Part shown: positions 1-14,824 of the stretch, piece by piece
Position numbering within the stretch: the stretch's first letter is position 1
Layout of the letters: every line of letters begins with the position of its first letter
Source of the DNA: Prorocentrum cordatum
Taxonomy: Eukaryota; Sar; Dinophyceae; Prorocentrales; Prorocentraceae
NCBI GenBank assembly: GCA_963575745.1
Contig: CAUYUJ010003013.1
Location: 1 to 40,000, forward strand
DNA length: 40,000 nucleotides
Direction of reading: 5' to 3'
Made by a program: the position numbers and the translations under genes
The notes under the pieces: generated by a model
The model's input: only the letters and a program-made list of their open reading frames with translations
Told to the model about the DNA's origin: nothing
The model's database searches: none

Positions 1-2690
<2,690 letters not shown>

Positions 2691-3809
2691 AGGAGGAGGA
2701 GGAGGAGGAGGAGGAGGAGGAGCAAGCAAGCAAGAACTCTCGGGTGCAGTCGATGGTCGAGCCTCGATAAAAAAAACTGTTTGCACCTGAGTGGCGGCAT
2801 TGCCGCAACTTCCCTCACCAGCAGGCGCTGCTGGTGGGGACACCACCTGAGGCCCTCGACCCGCCCTTTGGCTGGGGGGTGCCAGCTAGGGGGGTGATGG
2901 GCACCACTCCGACGTGTTCCGAATTACCCAGGCGGCCGCACACGAGGGCCTCGAGAGGATCGAGCTCGCCTCGGCATCGGCACGAAAGGATCCGAAAGGC
3001 CGCGAATCGGTCGCACTCCAGGGGGACGAGGAGGAGGCTCAGAAGGAGGAGGAGCACGGGACAAAAGCCCTCGAGCGACTAACTCGGCCAGACGCTGACT
3101 ACGCGCTAAGTTCGGGAGGAGGTCAGAAGCACTCGGTCGGTCACGACTGGATACAGCCTCGGACCCCCTCCCCACTAACCAAAAATTCGGCCTCAGAACT
3201 TCCAGAAACCGCCGACAACAACAGGCCTCCCTCACTCCTCACGGCAGGTCCGTCAACCTGTCCAAAACATTCACCATTGAGACCCGCCTGCTCGTCAGCA
3301 GGAGAAGGAGGAGGAGGAAGAGGAGGAGGAGGAGGAAGCGAAGGAGGAGGAAGAGGAGGAGGAGGAGGACAACGACGACGACGAGGAAGAGGAGGAACCT
3401 TTTTCTGCGGCGCGGCCCCGCGCGCGCGAGGAACGCGGGCGCGCACTCACGCGGCGCCCGGCGCGCGCGCCCGCGCCGCCCTCGGCCGGGAGGGGGCGGC
3501 CGCGGCCGCCGCCGCGGCCCGCGGGGAGGCCGCCGCCACCGCGAAGCTCGCGGTGCGCTGCTGCCTCGCGTAGGCGCCCCGGATGTCCTGGACGGTCTCG
3601 CCTGCCCGGGGGCGGCGGCGGCGGCCATGCGCGCGCCGAACGAGTGCCGACGGCGGCCTCTCGTCGGCTTCGTCTTTTGCTGGGCCTCGGCGCGGCGGGC
3701 CCCGCCGTCGGCGGCGTCTCTCGGGTTTTTTTTGTCGGGGGCGCTGCTCCTGGGGAGGGAGGCTCCTCAGGCTTCCCCGCGTCTCTGGAGGTTTTCGACG
3801 ATGACGACC

Positions 3810-3883
<74 letters not shown>

Positions 3884-4449
3884 ATAAAGCAGAAGCCGAC
3901 GACGACGCCGGCGTCGGCGGCGACGACGGCGGCGACGTCGGAGGCGGCGGCAACGGCGGCGGCGGCGGCGACGGCGGCAGCGGCAGCGGCGGCGACGTGG
4001 CCGCGGTCCCCACCCCTCCCTCGGCAGGGGCCGCGGGCGCCTGTGGCAGGGTCCTCGGTCGGGCGCCCGTTCTCGACAAGCCACCGCTGGCCTGGCCCCG
4101 CTCGGCGCTGCGGGGGGGGGATGGGAACGGGGGAGGGAGAGCAAGCTGCGCGCGCGCCGCATCTCACGGCCTACCCCGTCCACCCATCCCTCCCATTGCG
4201 CCAATGCGTTCTCTATGCGCCGACGGGTCCATCGTGTCACGCAGGAAAAACGAAGAAGAAGAAGAAGAAGAACAACAACAACACCAAGAAGAGGAGGAGG
4301 CCGAGGAGAAGGAGGAGGAAAAGGAGTTCTCTTCCACCGCGGACGCACCAAGGCTCCGCATGTCATTTGTCCGTGATGGCGCGCCGCCCGCATGCGGGCA
4401 CACGCCCAGTTGGCGAGAGGAGGCGCTGCATCCCCGGTGGGACCCTGGT
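2691..4449. repeat. GC-rich block with (GGA)n, (GAC)n/(GGC)n and (GAA)n microsatellites
   Basis: Short microsatellites lie at about 2692-2722 (GGA), 3296-3372 (GGA with GAA), 3803-3972 (GAC grading into GGC) and 4250-4325 (GAA with CAA). The DNA between them is very GC-rich (for example 3415-3540). ORFs on both strands here are acidic, Ser-, Arg- or Ala-runs from the repeats. I could not identify a host gene. Confidence 0.75.
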
Positions 4450-5515
4450 GGGCCACGGCAGGCCAGGCGCGCCACCACCATGGCGAGAGGGCGTCGAGAT
4501 TCCAGACAGCAAACCGAATTCGAGAGAGATACCAAAAAAGGAACCCACAAACTGCACAGAACCGAGTGACAGCGTAGCTATGGTCGAGAGCGACCACGGA
4601 GAACAGCAGATACTTCTCATATCGCCTGGCAACCAAAAAACTCCAACGCGCATGTATTACCTGGGGTGGAGGTAGTGCAGGACCAAGACAGTGGCGGGCG
4701 TGGGTCTGAAGAAACACGTCGAGCACCGGATCTGAAGCAACATCGCAATCCAGTCCCCACATCGGGCCCAAGAAGGCCAAGGTAGAGAACCGCGACTCAT
4801 CGACTTCGGAAGAACATCCCCACTGTCCCGGCAGGTTCCGAACGCCTGGAATCCAAGGGGGCGCTGGAGACTCGAACACAACGCAACATCTATAGTGGAG
4901 CATGTCATCAGGGCCGCCACAGCGGAAACAGCAACACCTGTCCTCGACTGAAACCTGGCCGAGGCGCACGCGCTCCTGGAAAGAGCCCCGAGAACGCCAG
5001 CAGGGAGAGGGGCGGGCACACGCGGCCTTCTCAAGAGCGCTCAGCCGAGACCGAAGGCAAACTACAACAGACACCTGAACCTCCACAAGCCATCGACCGA
5101 CACGAACCTGCAAATCGATCGACGGCGCCATACGAGCCAGAAGCCCGCGAGGAGACTGATGCACCCGCCAATGGATCCTGCTGCCCACCCGTCGAGCGCT
5201 AGGGGAGAGAATATTGACAGAATCCCTGCCCGTGCATCGCACCATCGAATTCTTCCACGAGGCAAAGTGTTGCCGATGAAGACTAACCTCTTCGTCGCAC
5301 ATACCGCGTGTGAGCCGCGCAAAGTCATGACAGGCCTGGTTAATCGCCTTACACTTGGCACGAACCAGATATTTAGTAGCCTCGGCCATCAATTGCGAAT
5401 TGACAGACTCCAGCGAGACCCCAAGACCACGAAAGTGCGCGAACGCACAAGAGTTCAGCGCGCGCCGAGGGCCAGCCGCGAGAATCTGCGCTGCCCCCCC
5501 GATACTGTCCAGCAA
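4450..5515 (-). pseudogene. Probable C-terminal remnant of a LINE-type (non-LTR) retrotransposon reverse transcriptase
   Basis: A minus-strand reading frame starting near 5515 stays open for over 1 kb in DNA that is not a simple repeat. It encodes a Trp/His/Cys-rich sequence. At about 4885-4945 it has a cysteine-histidine cluster (CFRC, then DDMLHY, then a following Cys) of the type found after the RT domain in many dinoflagellate LINE proteins. The part upstream of the cluster is weakly alpha-helical and basic, as in RT thumb regions. No YADD box is visible: the RT catalytic part, if it ever existed here, would lie upstream, where an (AGT)n tract begins at 5659. Downstream the frame runs into GC-rich repeat. 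This looks like a truncated, decaying copy. The assignment rests on motif pattern only, and a host protein with a zinc finger is the alternative. Confidence 0.42.
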
Positions 5516-5658
5516 CCTCAGGAAACACCCGACAGATTTGAAGCCGACGCTGCAGCACCGAAAGGCAGTTCGACTGGAAGAGCCAAATCGCCGACGGAAG
5601 CCTCCAGGAAAACGACCGAAGCGGCCAAACTAAGGCCAAAACTGAACCATGACCTCGC

Positions 5659-6700
<1,042 letters not shown>

Positions 6701-6772
6701 CCGTAGTGCTAGTATGACTATGTGCGTGCTTCTGCCTATGTTGACTATCATTACTACTCCGTGTGCTCCTCC

Positions 6773-7078
6773 TGTTACTCCTCCTCCTCCTCCTCCTCCT
6801 CCTCCTCTTCCTCCTCCTCCTCCTCCTCCGCCCCCACCTCCGCCTCCTCCTCCTCCTCCTCCCCCTCCTCCTCCTCCTTCTCCTCCTCCTCCTGGTCCTC
6901 CTCCTCCTCCTCCTCCTCCCTCCTCTCCTCCCCCCCTCCTTCTCCTCCCCCTCCTCCATCCGCCTCCGCCTCCGCCTCCGTCTCCTCCTCCTCCTCCTCA
7001 TCCTACTTCTACCCCTCCTCCTCCTCCTCCTCATCCTCCTCCTCCTCCTCCTCCTCCTCCTCCTAGTCCTCCTCCTCC
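6773..7078 (+). repeat. (CTC)n homopyrimidine microsatellite
   Basis: About 300 bp of CTC/TCC triplets with sparse CGC, GTC and ATC interruptions. The poly-Pro, poly-Ser and poly-Leu reading frames over it are artefacts. Confidence 0.95.
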
Positions 7079-7665
7079 CCCTGGGAGCCCCGGCAAAGCT
7101 CCAAGAGGCCGCCGCCTGGGCCGCCAGCAGGCCCTGGAGATGCCCGCATAAGCTCCAGGAGGCTTCACAAGGGGGCCCCAAAGAAAATCCAGACAACATT
7201 GCAAACCGTCTAGTTGTCCTCGATATCCTCCTCCTTTTCCTCCTTCCTCTCACCGTCGCCGCTTACCTATGTCATCCTTTTCCTCCTTCTCCCTCAGTCT
7301 CCGAATCCCAAGATGAGAGGGTTATATCGACCATGCGCGGCGTCACTCCGCAAGCATCACGCGTCACGCGCGGCGCACAACACATTTCAGTGCTCCCTCC
7401 CGAGCTGCGCAGGAGAGAAGAGCCCCATGCGGGGAGCAGCGACTGCGCGGCGGCCACTCCTCCCACGCATCCGGACACCTCAAGGCATCCAATGCGCGCG
7501 ACGGCGTGCAAGAAACATCCAGCAAGCGCCCAGGAAACTCTGACGAGGCTTCCAAGACGCCCACCAAGACGCCCACAGGGCCTGACTTTGTCTGGGGGTC
7601 GGCGGAATGGCGTAAGCCTGTTGAATATATGTATATACGCATGTGTATACTGTATGGGCCTCGAT
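7079..7665. other. Spacer, no gene recognised
   Basis: Non-repetitive, moderately GC-rich sequence between two microsatellite zones. It is open in one plus frame, but that frame is a continuation of the repeat ORF and has no recognisable domain. Confidence 0.5.
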
Positions 7666-7815
7666 AGCTCTCTCTCTCTCTCGATGTAAGTGTATATGCA
7701 GTTATCTATATATATATATATATACATCTACATAGATGTGCATGCAGGTACGTGTACATCATTATCTCGGCGCATCTATCTATATATATATATATATATA
7801 CATACATATATATAG
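7666..7815. repeat. (CT)n and (TA)n dinucleotide tracts
   Basis: A (CT)n run at about 7668-7683, a (TA)n run at about 7708-7724 and another (TA)n run at about 7780-7800 lie in locally AT-rich DNA with repeated GTGTATA and GCATG strings. No gene is seen. Confidence 0.85.
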
Positions 7816-8144
7816 GACCAGCAGGGATCGGCGGCACAGGCTAGAGCACTCCATCATACCCCTCATCCTGCTCCTCCTCCACATAATCAGAATCAACAGC
7901 ATGACTACTATCACAAACTTCCCGAGAATCATCCTACGAATTCACATAGTTATCATCAAGATCGTAATGATCATCGCTGTCATCAGCATCCTGACCGTCA
8001 TCATCCTCATCATACTAACAGTACTGAGAATAAACAAAAGCAATAACAATAACAACACAATAATAATGATAGCAAAAGTCATGCTAACAAAAATTGCATT
8101 AATGATTAAAAGAATAATGACACATCGGCATCGAAATAATAACA

Positions 8145-8603
8145 ATAATCAGCATCATCATCAGCATCACAATCCTCATCCACATCCTCCTCATCATCAG
8201 CAGCAGCATAATCATTATGATCATCATTTGCATCATCAGTATCGCCAGCATCATCAGTATCAGCATCAGAATCATCAGCAGCATTATCCTCATCCTCATC
8301 CTCGTCCGCATCGTCGTCGTCGTTGTCACCGTCGACATCGTCAGCATCGTCATCATCATCATCGTCCCCTCATAGCTGGAACCATCACTATACACTTCCT
8401 CATAGTAAACGTCATCAGCATCAGCATCTCACCAGCATCACCATCATCATCGTCGCCCTTAGCACCCTCCCCCTCGCCATCCTCACCCTCCTCGTCATAA
8501 TCTGCAGCAGCAGCCGAATCATCATCATCATCATTAGCATCACCACCACCACCATCACCACCACCACCATCACCATCACCATCACCATCATCATCACCAT
8601 CAC

Positions 8604-8644
<41 letters not shown>

Positions 8645-8687
8645 CAATCATCATCCCTACCACTACCATCATCGTCAGCATCAGCAT

Positions 8688-8743
<56 letters not shown>

Positions 8744-8813
8744 CCATCACCATCACCATCATCGCCACCACCACCACCACCATCACCGTCATCACCATCA
8801 TCAGCTTCGTCAG

Positions 8814-8871
<58 letters not shown>

Positions 8872-8872
8872 G
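8145..8872 (+). repeat. (ATC)n microsatellite, first block
   Basis: CAT/ATC triplets, pure over about 8600-8640, 8690-8745 and 8815-8870 and mixed with ACC, AGC and GTC triplets elsewhere. Reading frames give poly-Ile, poly-His and poly-Ser on plus and poly-Asp and poly-Met on minus, and none is a gene. The left flank (about 7850-8145) is a diluted version of the same triplet theme. Confidence 0.95.
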
Positions 8873-9386
8873 TCCTGCTCCTCCTCACGGCCCTCCCCCT
8901 GGCCCTCCCCCTGGCGATGACGCCTCGCCGCGCCCGCACTCGACGGAGGGAGGAGGGCATGACAAGCGGCGGGGATAGGAGATGGGGGAAAAGGGGCAGG
9001 AGAGGGGAGAAGGGGAATGGGCGATTGAGGCTTTGGCGAGTTACCGCCTAGCTTCTTTCCCCCTCCCCCTGTGCCCCCCCCCCCCCCCCCCAAAGCATGC
9101 TGGACCCACTGGAGACATCCGAAAACCACCAGAAGCCTTAAGCCACTTCTGGAAATCGCTCCAAAACTTCCCCCCTCCCCCTGCATCCCCTCCCCCTCCA
9201 GTGGCGAAGCTCTCTGTAAACTCCTGGGCGTCCATCTCCGCGGCCGCGTACGCCCCGCGCCGAACGGGGGTCAACCTCGAAAGGGGTGGGGCCGAGGTCC
9301 AGGAAAGAGAGAAAATGCAGAAATACAGCGAATTGTCCGCTTCCTCTGTCTCTTTCTCCTCCTTCTCCCCCTCCTCCTCCACCTCC
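8873..9386. other. Spacer with an 18-nt poly-C run
   Basis: GC-rich non-repetitive spacer separating two (ATC)n blocks. It includes an 18-base homopolymeric C run at about 9074-9091. No protein or RNA gene was recognised. Confidence 0.6.
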
Positions 9387-9447
9387 TCGTCATCATCATC
9401 ATCATCAGCATCATCATCATCACCACCACTACCACCATCACCAGCAC

Positions 9448-9515
<68 letters not shown>

Positions 9516-10205
9516 CCATCACCATCACCATCACCATCATCATCATCATCATCATCAGCATCAGCATCATCATCATCATCCCCACCACTACCATTATCGT
9601 CAGCATCAGCACCATCATCATCACCCACACCATCATCATCATCACCAGCAGCATCAGCATCGTCATCATCATCATCGCCACCAACATCATCACCATCGCC
9701 ATCATTATCATCATCATCATCATCAGCATCGTCACCATCAGCAGCAGCAGCATCAGTAGCATAATAATCAGCATCACCATCACCATCAGCACCATTACCA
9801 TCACGACCATCATCATCACCAACACCACCATCAGCATCGTATCCAATACGATCAGCATCATCACCATCAGCATCATCATCTTCGCATCCTCATCCTCGCA
9901 TTCGTCCTCATCAACATGATGGACAGCATAATCATCATCATCACCATCATCATCATCGTCATCATCATCAGAATCAGCATCATCATCAGCATCAAGATCA
10001 TGATCAGCATCAGCATCATCATCATCCAACTATTCACCATCGTCATCGTCATCAGCATCGCAATCACCATCGCCATCGCCATGGCCATGGCCATCACCAG
10101 CACCATCGCCATCCATCATCAACATCACTACAAACAGCATCACCAGTATCATCATCACAAGCACCATTCTTATCACCACCACCACCGTCATCATCATCAC
10201 AATCA
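9387..10205 (+). repeat. (ATC)n microsatellite, second block
   Basis: About 0.8 kb of CAT/ATC triplets with ACC, AGC and GTC interruptions, purest at about 9445-9515. It is the same motif and strand as the first block, so the two are probably one array split by the spacer, or a local duplication. Confidence 0.95.
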
Positions 10206-10494
10206 ACAGCAACAAGGTAGCAACTCTGATGCGGGTCCAAACCAACCATCCAGCCCTCACAAATGGGTACACAATTTTTCCCGTCGCCCCCCACCAGAAG
10301 TACGCCTGGTTTCTGACGCTTCCTCTAGCGGGGGGACGCGCTGCATCGTATCGCACAGGCCTCTGGTGGGTTATAAAAACAAAAAATGCCCGATCCCGTG
10401 GACGAGACTAAGGCGCCTGCAAGCGCCAAAGCCTCGCAGGCCATGTCGACCCCACGCAAGCTCGGCCTCTACATATACCAAAAAATGAAAATGT
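10206..10494. other. Short unique spacer
   Basis: Non-repetitive DNA between the (ATC)n array and the 28-bp repeat. No gene, hairpin or RNA element that I can support. Confidence 0.5.
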
Positions 10495-10905
10495 TGAGAA
10501 AGAGAATCCTTACCAAAGGAACCTCAGTAAAAAATCATGACTACAAACTTAATCCTTATTGAGGAACGTTTAGTGCATATTCCTTACCAAGGAACGTTTA
10601 GTGAGGATTTATGACTAAGAGAACGTAACGCAAGAACTCTTGTTGAGGGACCGAACCGTTCGTGCAGAATCCTTGGGAACGACTCAGTAGTCAAGAACCC
10701 GGACTAAAGAACCTCAAATGATCCTTACAAAAGAACCACAAATAAAGAAAACGCAACGAAGAACCATTAGCAACAAAATCCGCACGATGGAACCGTTATG
10801 AAAGAATCCCTCCCCTGGAAGCGTTACTAAATAATAATTATGCTGGCACCGTCAGTGAAAAATCATGGCTAGGAACCGTTGGTAATGAATCCTTGGTCCC
10901 ACCAA
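10495..10905 (+). repeat. Degenerate tandem repeat, period about 28 bp, about 15 units
   Basis: Units start with a GGAACCGTTAGTG-like core followed by an AATCCTT-like segment and a short variable tail. Clear cores occur at about 10564, 10592, 10789 (GGAACCGTT), 10817 (GGAAGCGTT), 10845 and 10872 (GGAACCGTT), at spacings close to 28 bp. Middle units are heavily mutated. The block is AT-rich compared with its GC-rich neighbours and has no long ORF. It is an old minisatellite. Confidence 0.72.
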
Positions 10906-11699
10906 CCATATGGGCGTAGGTGGTGTAACGAATTCTGGACGCTTCGCGAATCTCCACCTGCCCCTGGAACGAAGTGACTCTGAGGGACGCGTTTTGGGTA
11001 TACGACGGTCCCGTCCCTCGGGTGCTACCCTACACGCGTATGTGTGGCGCTGAGTCACTTTGGTGGTGCACTCCCAGCTACCACGTGTTTTTACCGTGTG
11101 GCTTTGTGCACGTTGCTGTGCTCTTACCAGTCGCTGGTCCAAGGGCTCAGGCGCATCTCAGTTGTGGAAGGTTCTTTCCCTGGCTACTTTGTTTCCACTT
11201 CCTGGATGCGTGTTCTGACGTCGCGATGGTCCGCTGCCGCCGTCAGAGTTGTCCTTGCTGGACTGTGTCACCAGTCAGTCTGTGCCTACCCATCAGACTC
11301 CCTGGATTGACGTCCCGCTCGGACCGTTCCCCATCCGTTCTTACTCGACCTGTCGGGAACGCTTTACGCGCCATTTTGGCTGCGCTCGGCTTCCTCGGTG
11401 CCTGTTGTCAGACTCCCTGGATGCGCCATTGCATGTTCCTTTCAGGGGCTGCCCTGCAGACTCCCTGGATATGCACGCTTTGGCTCAGACGCCCTGGGTC
11501 GCTGCTGCTGCCGCCTGACCGCGGCCCCGCGCGCGCCCGCCCCCTTTGTCGCGGCCGCAGCCCGACCGTGACCGCCTGCCGCTGGCGCTTCCGCCTGCGG
11601 CTGTAAAGTAACAACAAAAAAAACTTCACCAGCCCATCAAGAAGCAGATCGGCTGGCAAGTAGCCTTGATCGGGGAAGTGTAGAAGAGTGAAGTGTAAC
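10906..11699. other. Spacer with recurrent CAGACTCCCTGGAT motif, no gene recognised
   Basis: A 14-base motif CAGACTCCCTGGAT, or close variants, recurs at about 11295, 11409, 11457 and 11485 with irregular spacing, suggesting an eroded tandem repeat. ORFs on both strands show no recognisable domain. Confidence 0.5.
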
Positions 11700-12325
11700 A
11701 ACCGATTTGGAAGCGTTTTCTCGGAGGTCTCTTGGAGCCGTCTTGGGGCTCTCTCGGGGTCCTCGCGGGGCCTCTTGGGGCACTTTTGATGCCCTTTGGG
11801 GGCTCTCTGGATGCCTTCTTGGGGCCATTTTGGGGCTCGGTGGGGGGGTCTGGGAGGCCTCGTGGGGCCACCTGGGCTCCCATGACCTGAAAAGAAAAGG
11901 GTCCGAAATTCAGGTCCCCCCTGGGAGGCTCAAAAATGGCGTTTCGAGGCCTTTTGGGGCGCTCGTGGGGCGCTCTCGGGCGTTCTTGGGACTGCCTTGG
12001 AGCTTTTCTGAACCCCTCTTGGGGCTCTCTTGGGCCGTCTTGGCGCCATTTTGAGGCCCCAAGGGCCCATCGCAAGCGAAAAAGCGAGAAGGCAAAACAC
12101 AGTGGTTCCCCTGGGGTTTGGGAGCCATTTTGGCATCGTGGGGGAAGGGGTCCTTGAAGGGCTCGGAGGGCACCTGAAACCGTTGTGGGGTCGTCTTGAG
12201 GCCTCTTGAGGCTATCTTGAACCATATCGAAATATTCTGACACATCTTGGAGGCCATCTTGTGCTCTCAGAGGCCGTCTTGGGGCCACGTTGGGCCATTT
12301 AGGACGCTGTAACCCCTCACGGGGC
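11700..12325 (-). repeat. Dispersed repeat family copy (GGCCCCAAGA-type units with core cassette), inverted
   Basis: Read on the minus strand this is a run of degenerate short units related to CCCCAAGACGGCCC. It contains a better-conserved core at about 12040-12116: a TTCTCGC-TTTTTCGC string followed by GATGGGC and GGCGCCAAGACGGCCC. The same core occurs on the plus strand at 21.64-21.75 kb and 22.02-22.12 kb. The stop-poor ORFs rich in Pro, Arg and Gly are by-products. Confidence 0.7.
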
Positions 12326-12499
12326 GCCCTTCCAAGCCCGGGAGAGAAGGCAGGGGAAGGGATCAAAGCACCCCCCTAGATAGCAAGCGAGAGCCGTATA
12401 GTCCACTCACGCCCGCCCTCCCAACACATAAATAACACCCGAGCCTCAACATGTTCGACGGTCGTCGTTGGATGGACAGCTACTGGGAAGCATAACCGG

Positions 12500-12690
12500 C
12501 CCCGTGTGCGCGACGCTGGGGCGAGGTGCGCCACGAGTGCCAGGCGCGCCACGCGCGCCAGGCACCCCTGGGGCCCGAACGTGCCAGGCACGCCTGGTGC
12601 GCCAGATGCACCACGTGCTCCACGTGCGCCAGGTGTGCCGCATAGTCCCGCCGCGCCAAGTGCGCCACGTTCGGGCCCCCCCATCGCCCA
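12500..12690. repeat. 9-bp-based GC minisatellite (GCGCCAGGC-like)
   Basis: Imperfect units on GCGCCAGGC/GTGCGCCAC, many self-complementary. On the minus strand two frames read as short Gly-X-Y runs and look collagen-like, but both frames extend directly into the adjacent (CTC)n tract, so I treat this as a minisatellite. Confidence 0.65.
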
Positions 12691-12723
12691 ACCCACCTGA
12701 CCAAACGTGCCTCTTAGCTGCTC

Positions 12724-13472
12724 GATCCTCCTCCTCCTCCTCCTCCTCCTCCTCCTCCTCCTCCTCCTCCTCCTCCTCCTCCTCCTCCTCCTCCTCCTCC
12801 TCCTCCCTCCCTCCCTCCTCCCTCCCTCCCTCCCTCCCTCCCTCCTCCCTCCCTCCCTCCTCCCTCTCCTCCCTCCCCCTCCTCCCCCTCCTCCCCTCCT
12901 CCTCCTCCTCCTCCTCCTCCTCCTCCTCCCTCCTCCTCCTCTCCGCCTCCTCCTCCTCCCTCTTCCTCCTCCTCCTCCTTCCTCCTCCTCCTCCTCCTTC
13001 CTCCTCCTCCCTCCTCCTTCCTCCTTTGCCTTCTTCGTATCCGTTTCCTCTCTCCTCGTCGTCGTCGTCCTTCTTCCTCCTCCTCCTCCTCCTCCTCCGC
13101 CTCCCTCCTCCTCCTCCTCCCCCTCCTCCTCCTCCTCCTCCTCCTCCTCCTCCTCCTCCTCCTCCGCCTCCTCCTCCTCCTCCTCCTCCACTCCTCCTCC
13201 CTGCTCTCCTCCTCCTCCTCCTCCTCCTCCTCCTCCTCCTCCTCCTCCTCCTCCTCCTCCTACCTCCTCCTCCTCCTCCTCCTCCTCCTCCTCCTCCTCT
13301 CCTCCTCCTCCTCCTCCTCCTCTCCTCCTCTCTCCTCCTCCTCCTCCTCCTCCTGTTCCTCCTCATCCTCCCCTCCCCCTCCCCCTCCTCCTCCCTCCTC
13401 CTCCTCCTCCTCCTCCTCCTCTTCCTCCTCCTCCTCCTCCTCCTCCTCCTCCTCCTCCTCCTCCTCCTCCTT
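12724..13472 (+). repeat. (CTC)n homopyrimidine tract, about 750 bp
   Basis: CTC/TCC triplets, with a (CCCT)n stretch at about 12800-12880 and only a few purines (for example around 13020-13070). The long ORFs on both strands are artefacts. A mirror-symmetric polypyrimidine run of this length is a classic candidate for triplex (H-DNA) formation. Confidence 0.97.
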
Positions 13473-14101
13473 CCCTCGTCCCCACGCGGGCCCCAGGGAT
13501 GGCCCGAAGAAGCCCTCCAAAGTCCCCCCGCTGTTCCCAGAGATCTCTCCGTTCACCATGGCCGCCCGCTCTGTCGCACCAGGTGTGTCTCTTCATGCCC
13601 CTTCCCCGTCGACCCTCACGAGCAGAATTTCCGAACGGGCTGGCGGGTATACTTTTTGACCGCGACCGCGCCGGAGAGCAGTCGGGCGGCGCCCAAGGGC
13701 GCAACGAACTAAGCGGCGGCCTAAATTACGCGCAACGGGAGAGGGAAAGAAGACAGGAGGGAGGACAGCGGGGGGAGGAACAAACGGGAGGCGGGCCTCG
13801 CTGTCGCTCAGAGGAGGGCGCCATCGACCAGGAAGACCTTCCAGGCGAGAGCTGGCGGGCATGCGCGCACCACCTGCAGAGCCGCAGGCTGGTCCAGTGG
13901 TGAGGTAAACTCCACACCAGCGGCGGCAGCAGCTCCACAGCATCAAAAGACACCCCGCAGCGGACAGGCGCGCACAGACCAGGCCAGGATGGCCGACCCC
14001 GGAACCAGGGGCCAGCGGGACAAGCGGAGGAGGCGGACCCAGGACCACAGGACCAGGGCAGGAGGCAGAGGAGGATAAGGTAGAAGAGGAGGAGGCAGAG
14101 A
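13473..14101. other. GC-rich spacer, no gene recognised
   Basis: Unique-looking sequence between a (CTC)n and a (GGA)n tract. The ORFs over it continue from the repeats and show no known domain. Confidence 0.5.
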
Positions 14102-14193
14102 GGAGGAGGCAGAGGAGGGGGAGGAGGAGGAGGAGGAGGAGGAGGAGGAGGAGGAGGAGGAGGAGGAGGAGGAGGAGGAGGAGGAGGAGGAGC
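14102..14193 (+). repeat. (GGA)n microsatellite
   Basis: About 90 bp of GGA/GAG triplets, the reverse complement of the neighbouring (CTC)n motif. Confidence 0.95.
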
Positions 14194-14208
14194 AGAAGGC
14201 AGAGAAGG

Positions 14209-14410
14209 CAATGCTTGTGGGCGTCGCCCACATGCGTGAACACAGCCGTGTTCGCGGCCAGCCCGCCGCGGTCACGGTCGTATGCCGGGTGCAATGTTTG
14301 TGGGCGTCGCCCGCATGCGTGGACGCCGCCGTGTTTATGGCCAGCCCAATGTTTGTGGGCGTCGCCCACACGCGGGCGACCACGGCTGTGTTCACGGCCA
14401 ACCTGGCCAT
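14209..14410 (+). repeat. Three-copy repeat carrying GTGGGCG/CGCCCAC hairpins
   Basis: Units begin at CAATG, at about 14209, 14292 and 14347 (spacing 83 and 55), and share about 50 bp. Each contains GTGGGCGTCGCCCAC or a one-base variant, a 7-bp inverted repeat with a 1-nt centre. Each is followed by a GTGTT-GGCC segment. No ORF across it is recognisable. Confidence 0.75.
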
Positions 14411-14667
14411 GTTCACGGTGACTCCTTGGAACAACCAATGATAACTCATTGTTGTTGGTCGTCCCCCGTATGCATGAACATCATGATTTCCTTGAAAAAT
14501 TCCGTCGACACGGTCGGCGTGTGTGAGAGGCTCTTCGATGCGAGGCCAGCCACCTTTGATTCGCTGTCGTAAGAACGAGCGAACACATAAGGGGGATAGA
14601 ACAATGTCGTAATTGCGTCGATTGGAATCCCATTTAATTTGTCCCGTCCCCGCCGGGGGGGTCACAA

Positions 14668-14671
14668 CGAC

Positions 14672-14753
<82 letters not shown>

Positions 14754-14771
14754 GCCACGACGACCACGACC

Positions 14772-14823
<52 letters not shown>
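14668..14823 (+). repeat. (ACG)n microsatellite with ACC-interrupted centre
   Basis: Pure GAC/ACG triplets at both ends. Between about 14725 and 14775 they alternate with CCACGA hexamers. Poly-Asp, poly-Thr, poly-Val and poly-Ser frames over it are artefacts. Confidence 0.95.

Positions 14824-14824
<1 letters not shown>

Noticed and set aside
3497-3510. A GCGGC-CGCG-GCCGC string outside the retroelement resembling the palindromes
   Set aside because: It lies in a very GC-rich GCC/CGG run where such strings arise by chance, and it lacks the TGGC-type loop.
10366-10380. TATA-like TTATAAAAAC as a promoter
   Set aside because: No gene follows, and TATA boxes are not typical of dinoflagellate promoters.
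11370-11381. Match of GCCATTTTGGCT to the core of the dinoflagellate spliced-leader sequence
   Set aside because: Neither the upstream nor the downstream part of the leader matches, and GCCATTTTGG strings recur nearby within the dispersed repeat family. Too weak to call a leader relic.
12376-12700. Collagen-like Gly-X-Y reading frames on the minus strand
   Set aside because: Two different frames both look collagen-like and both run straight into the (CTC)n tract. A GC-rich 9-bp minisatellite explains this better.
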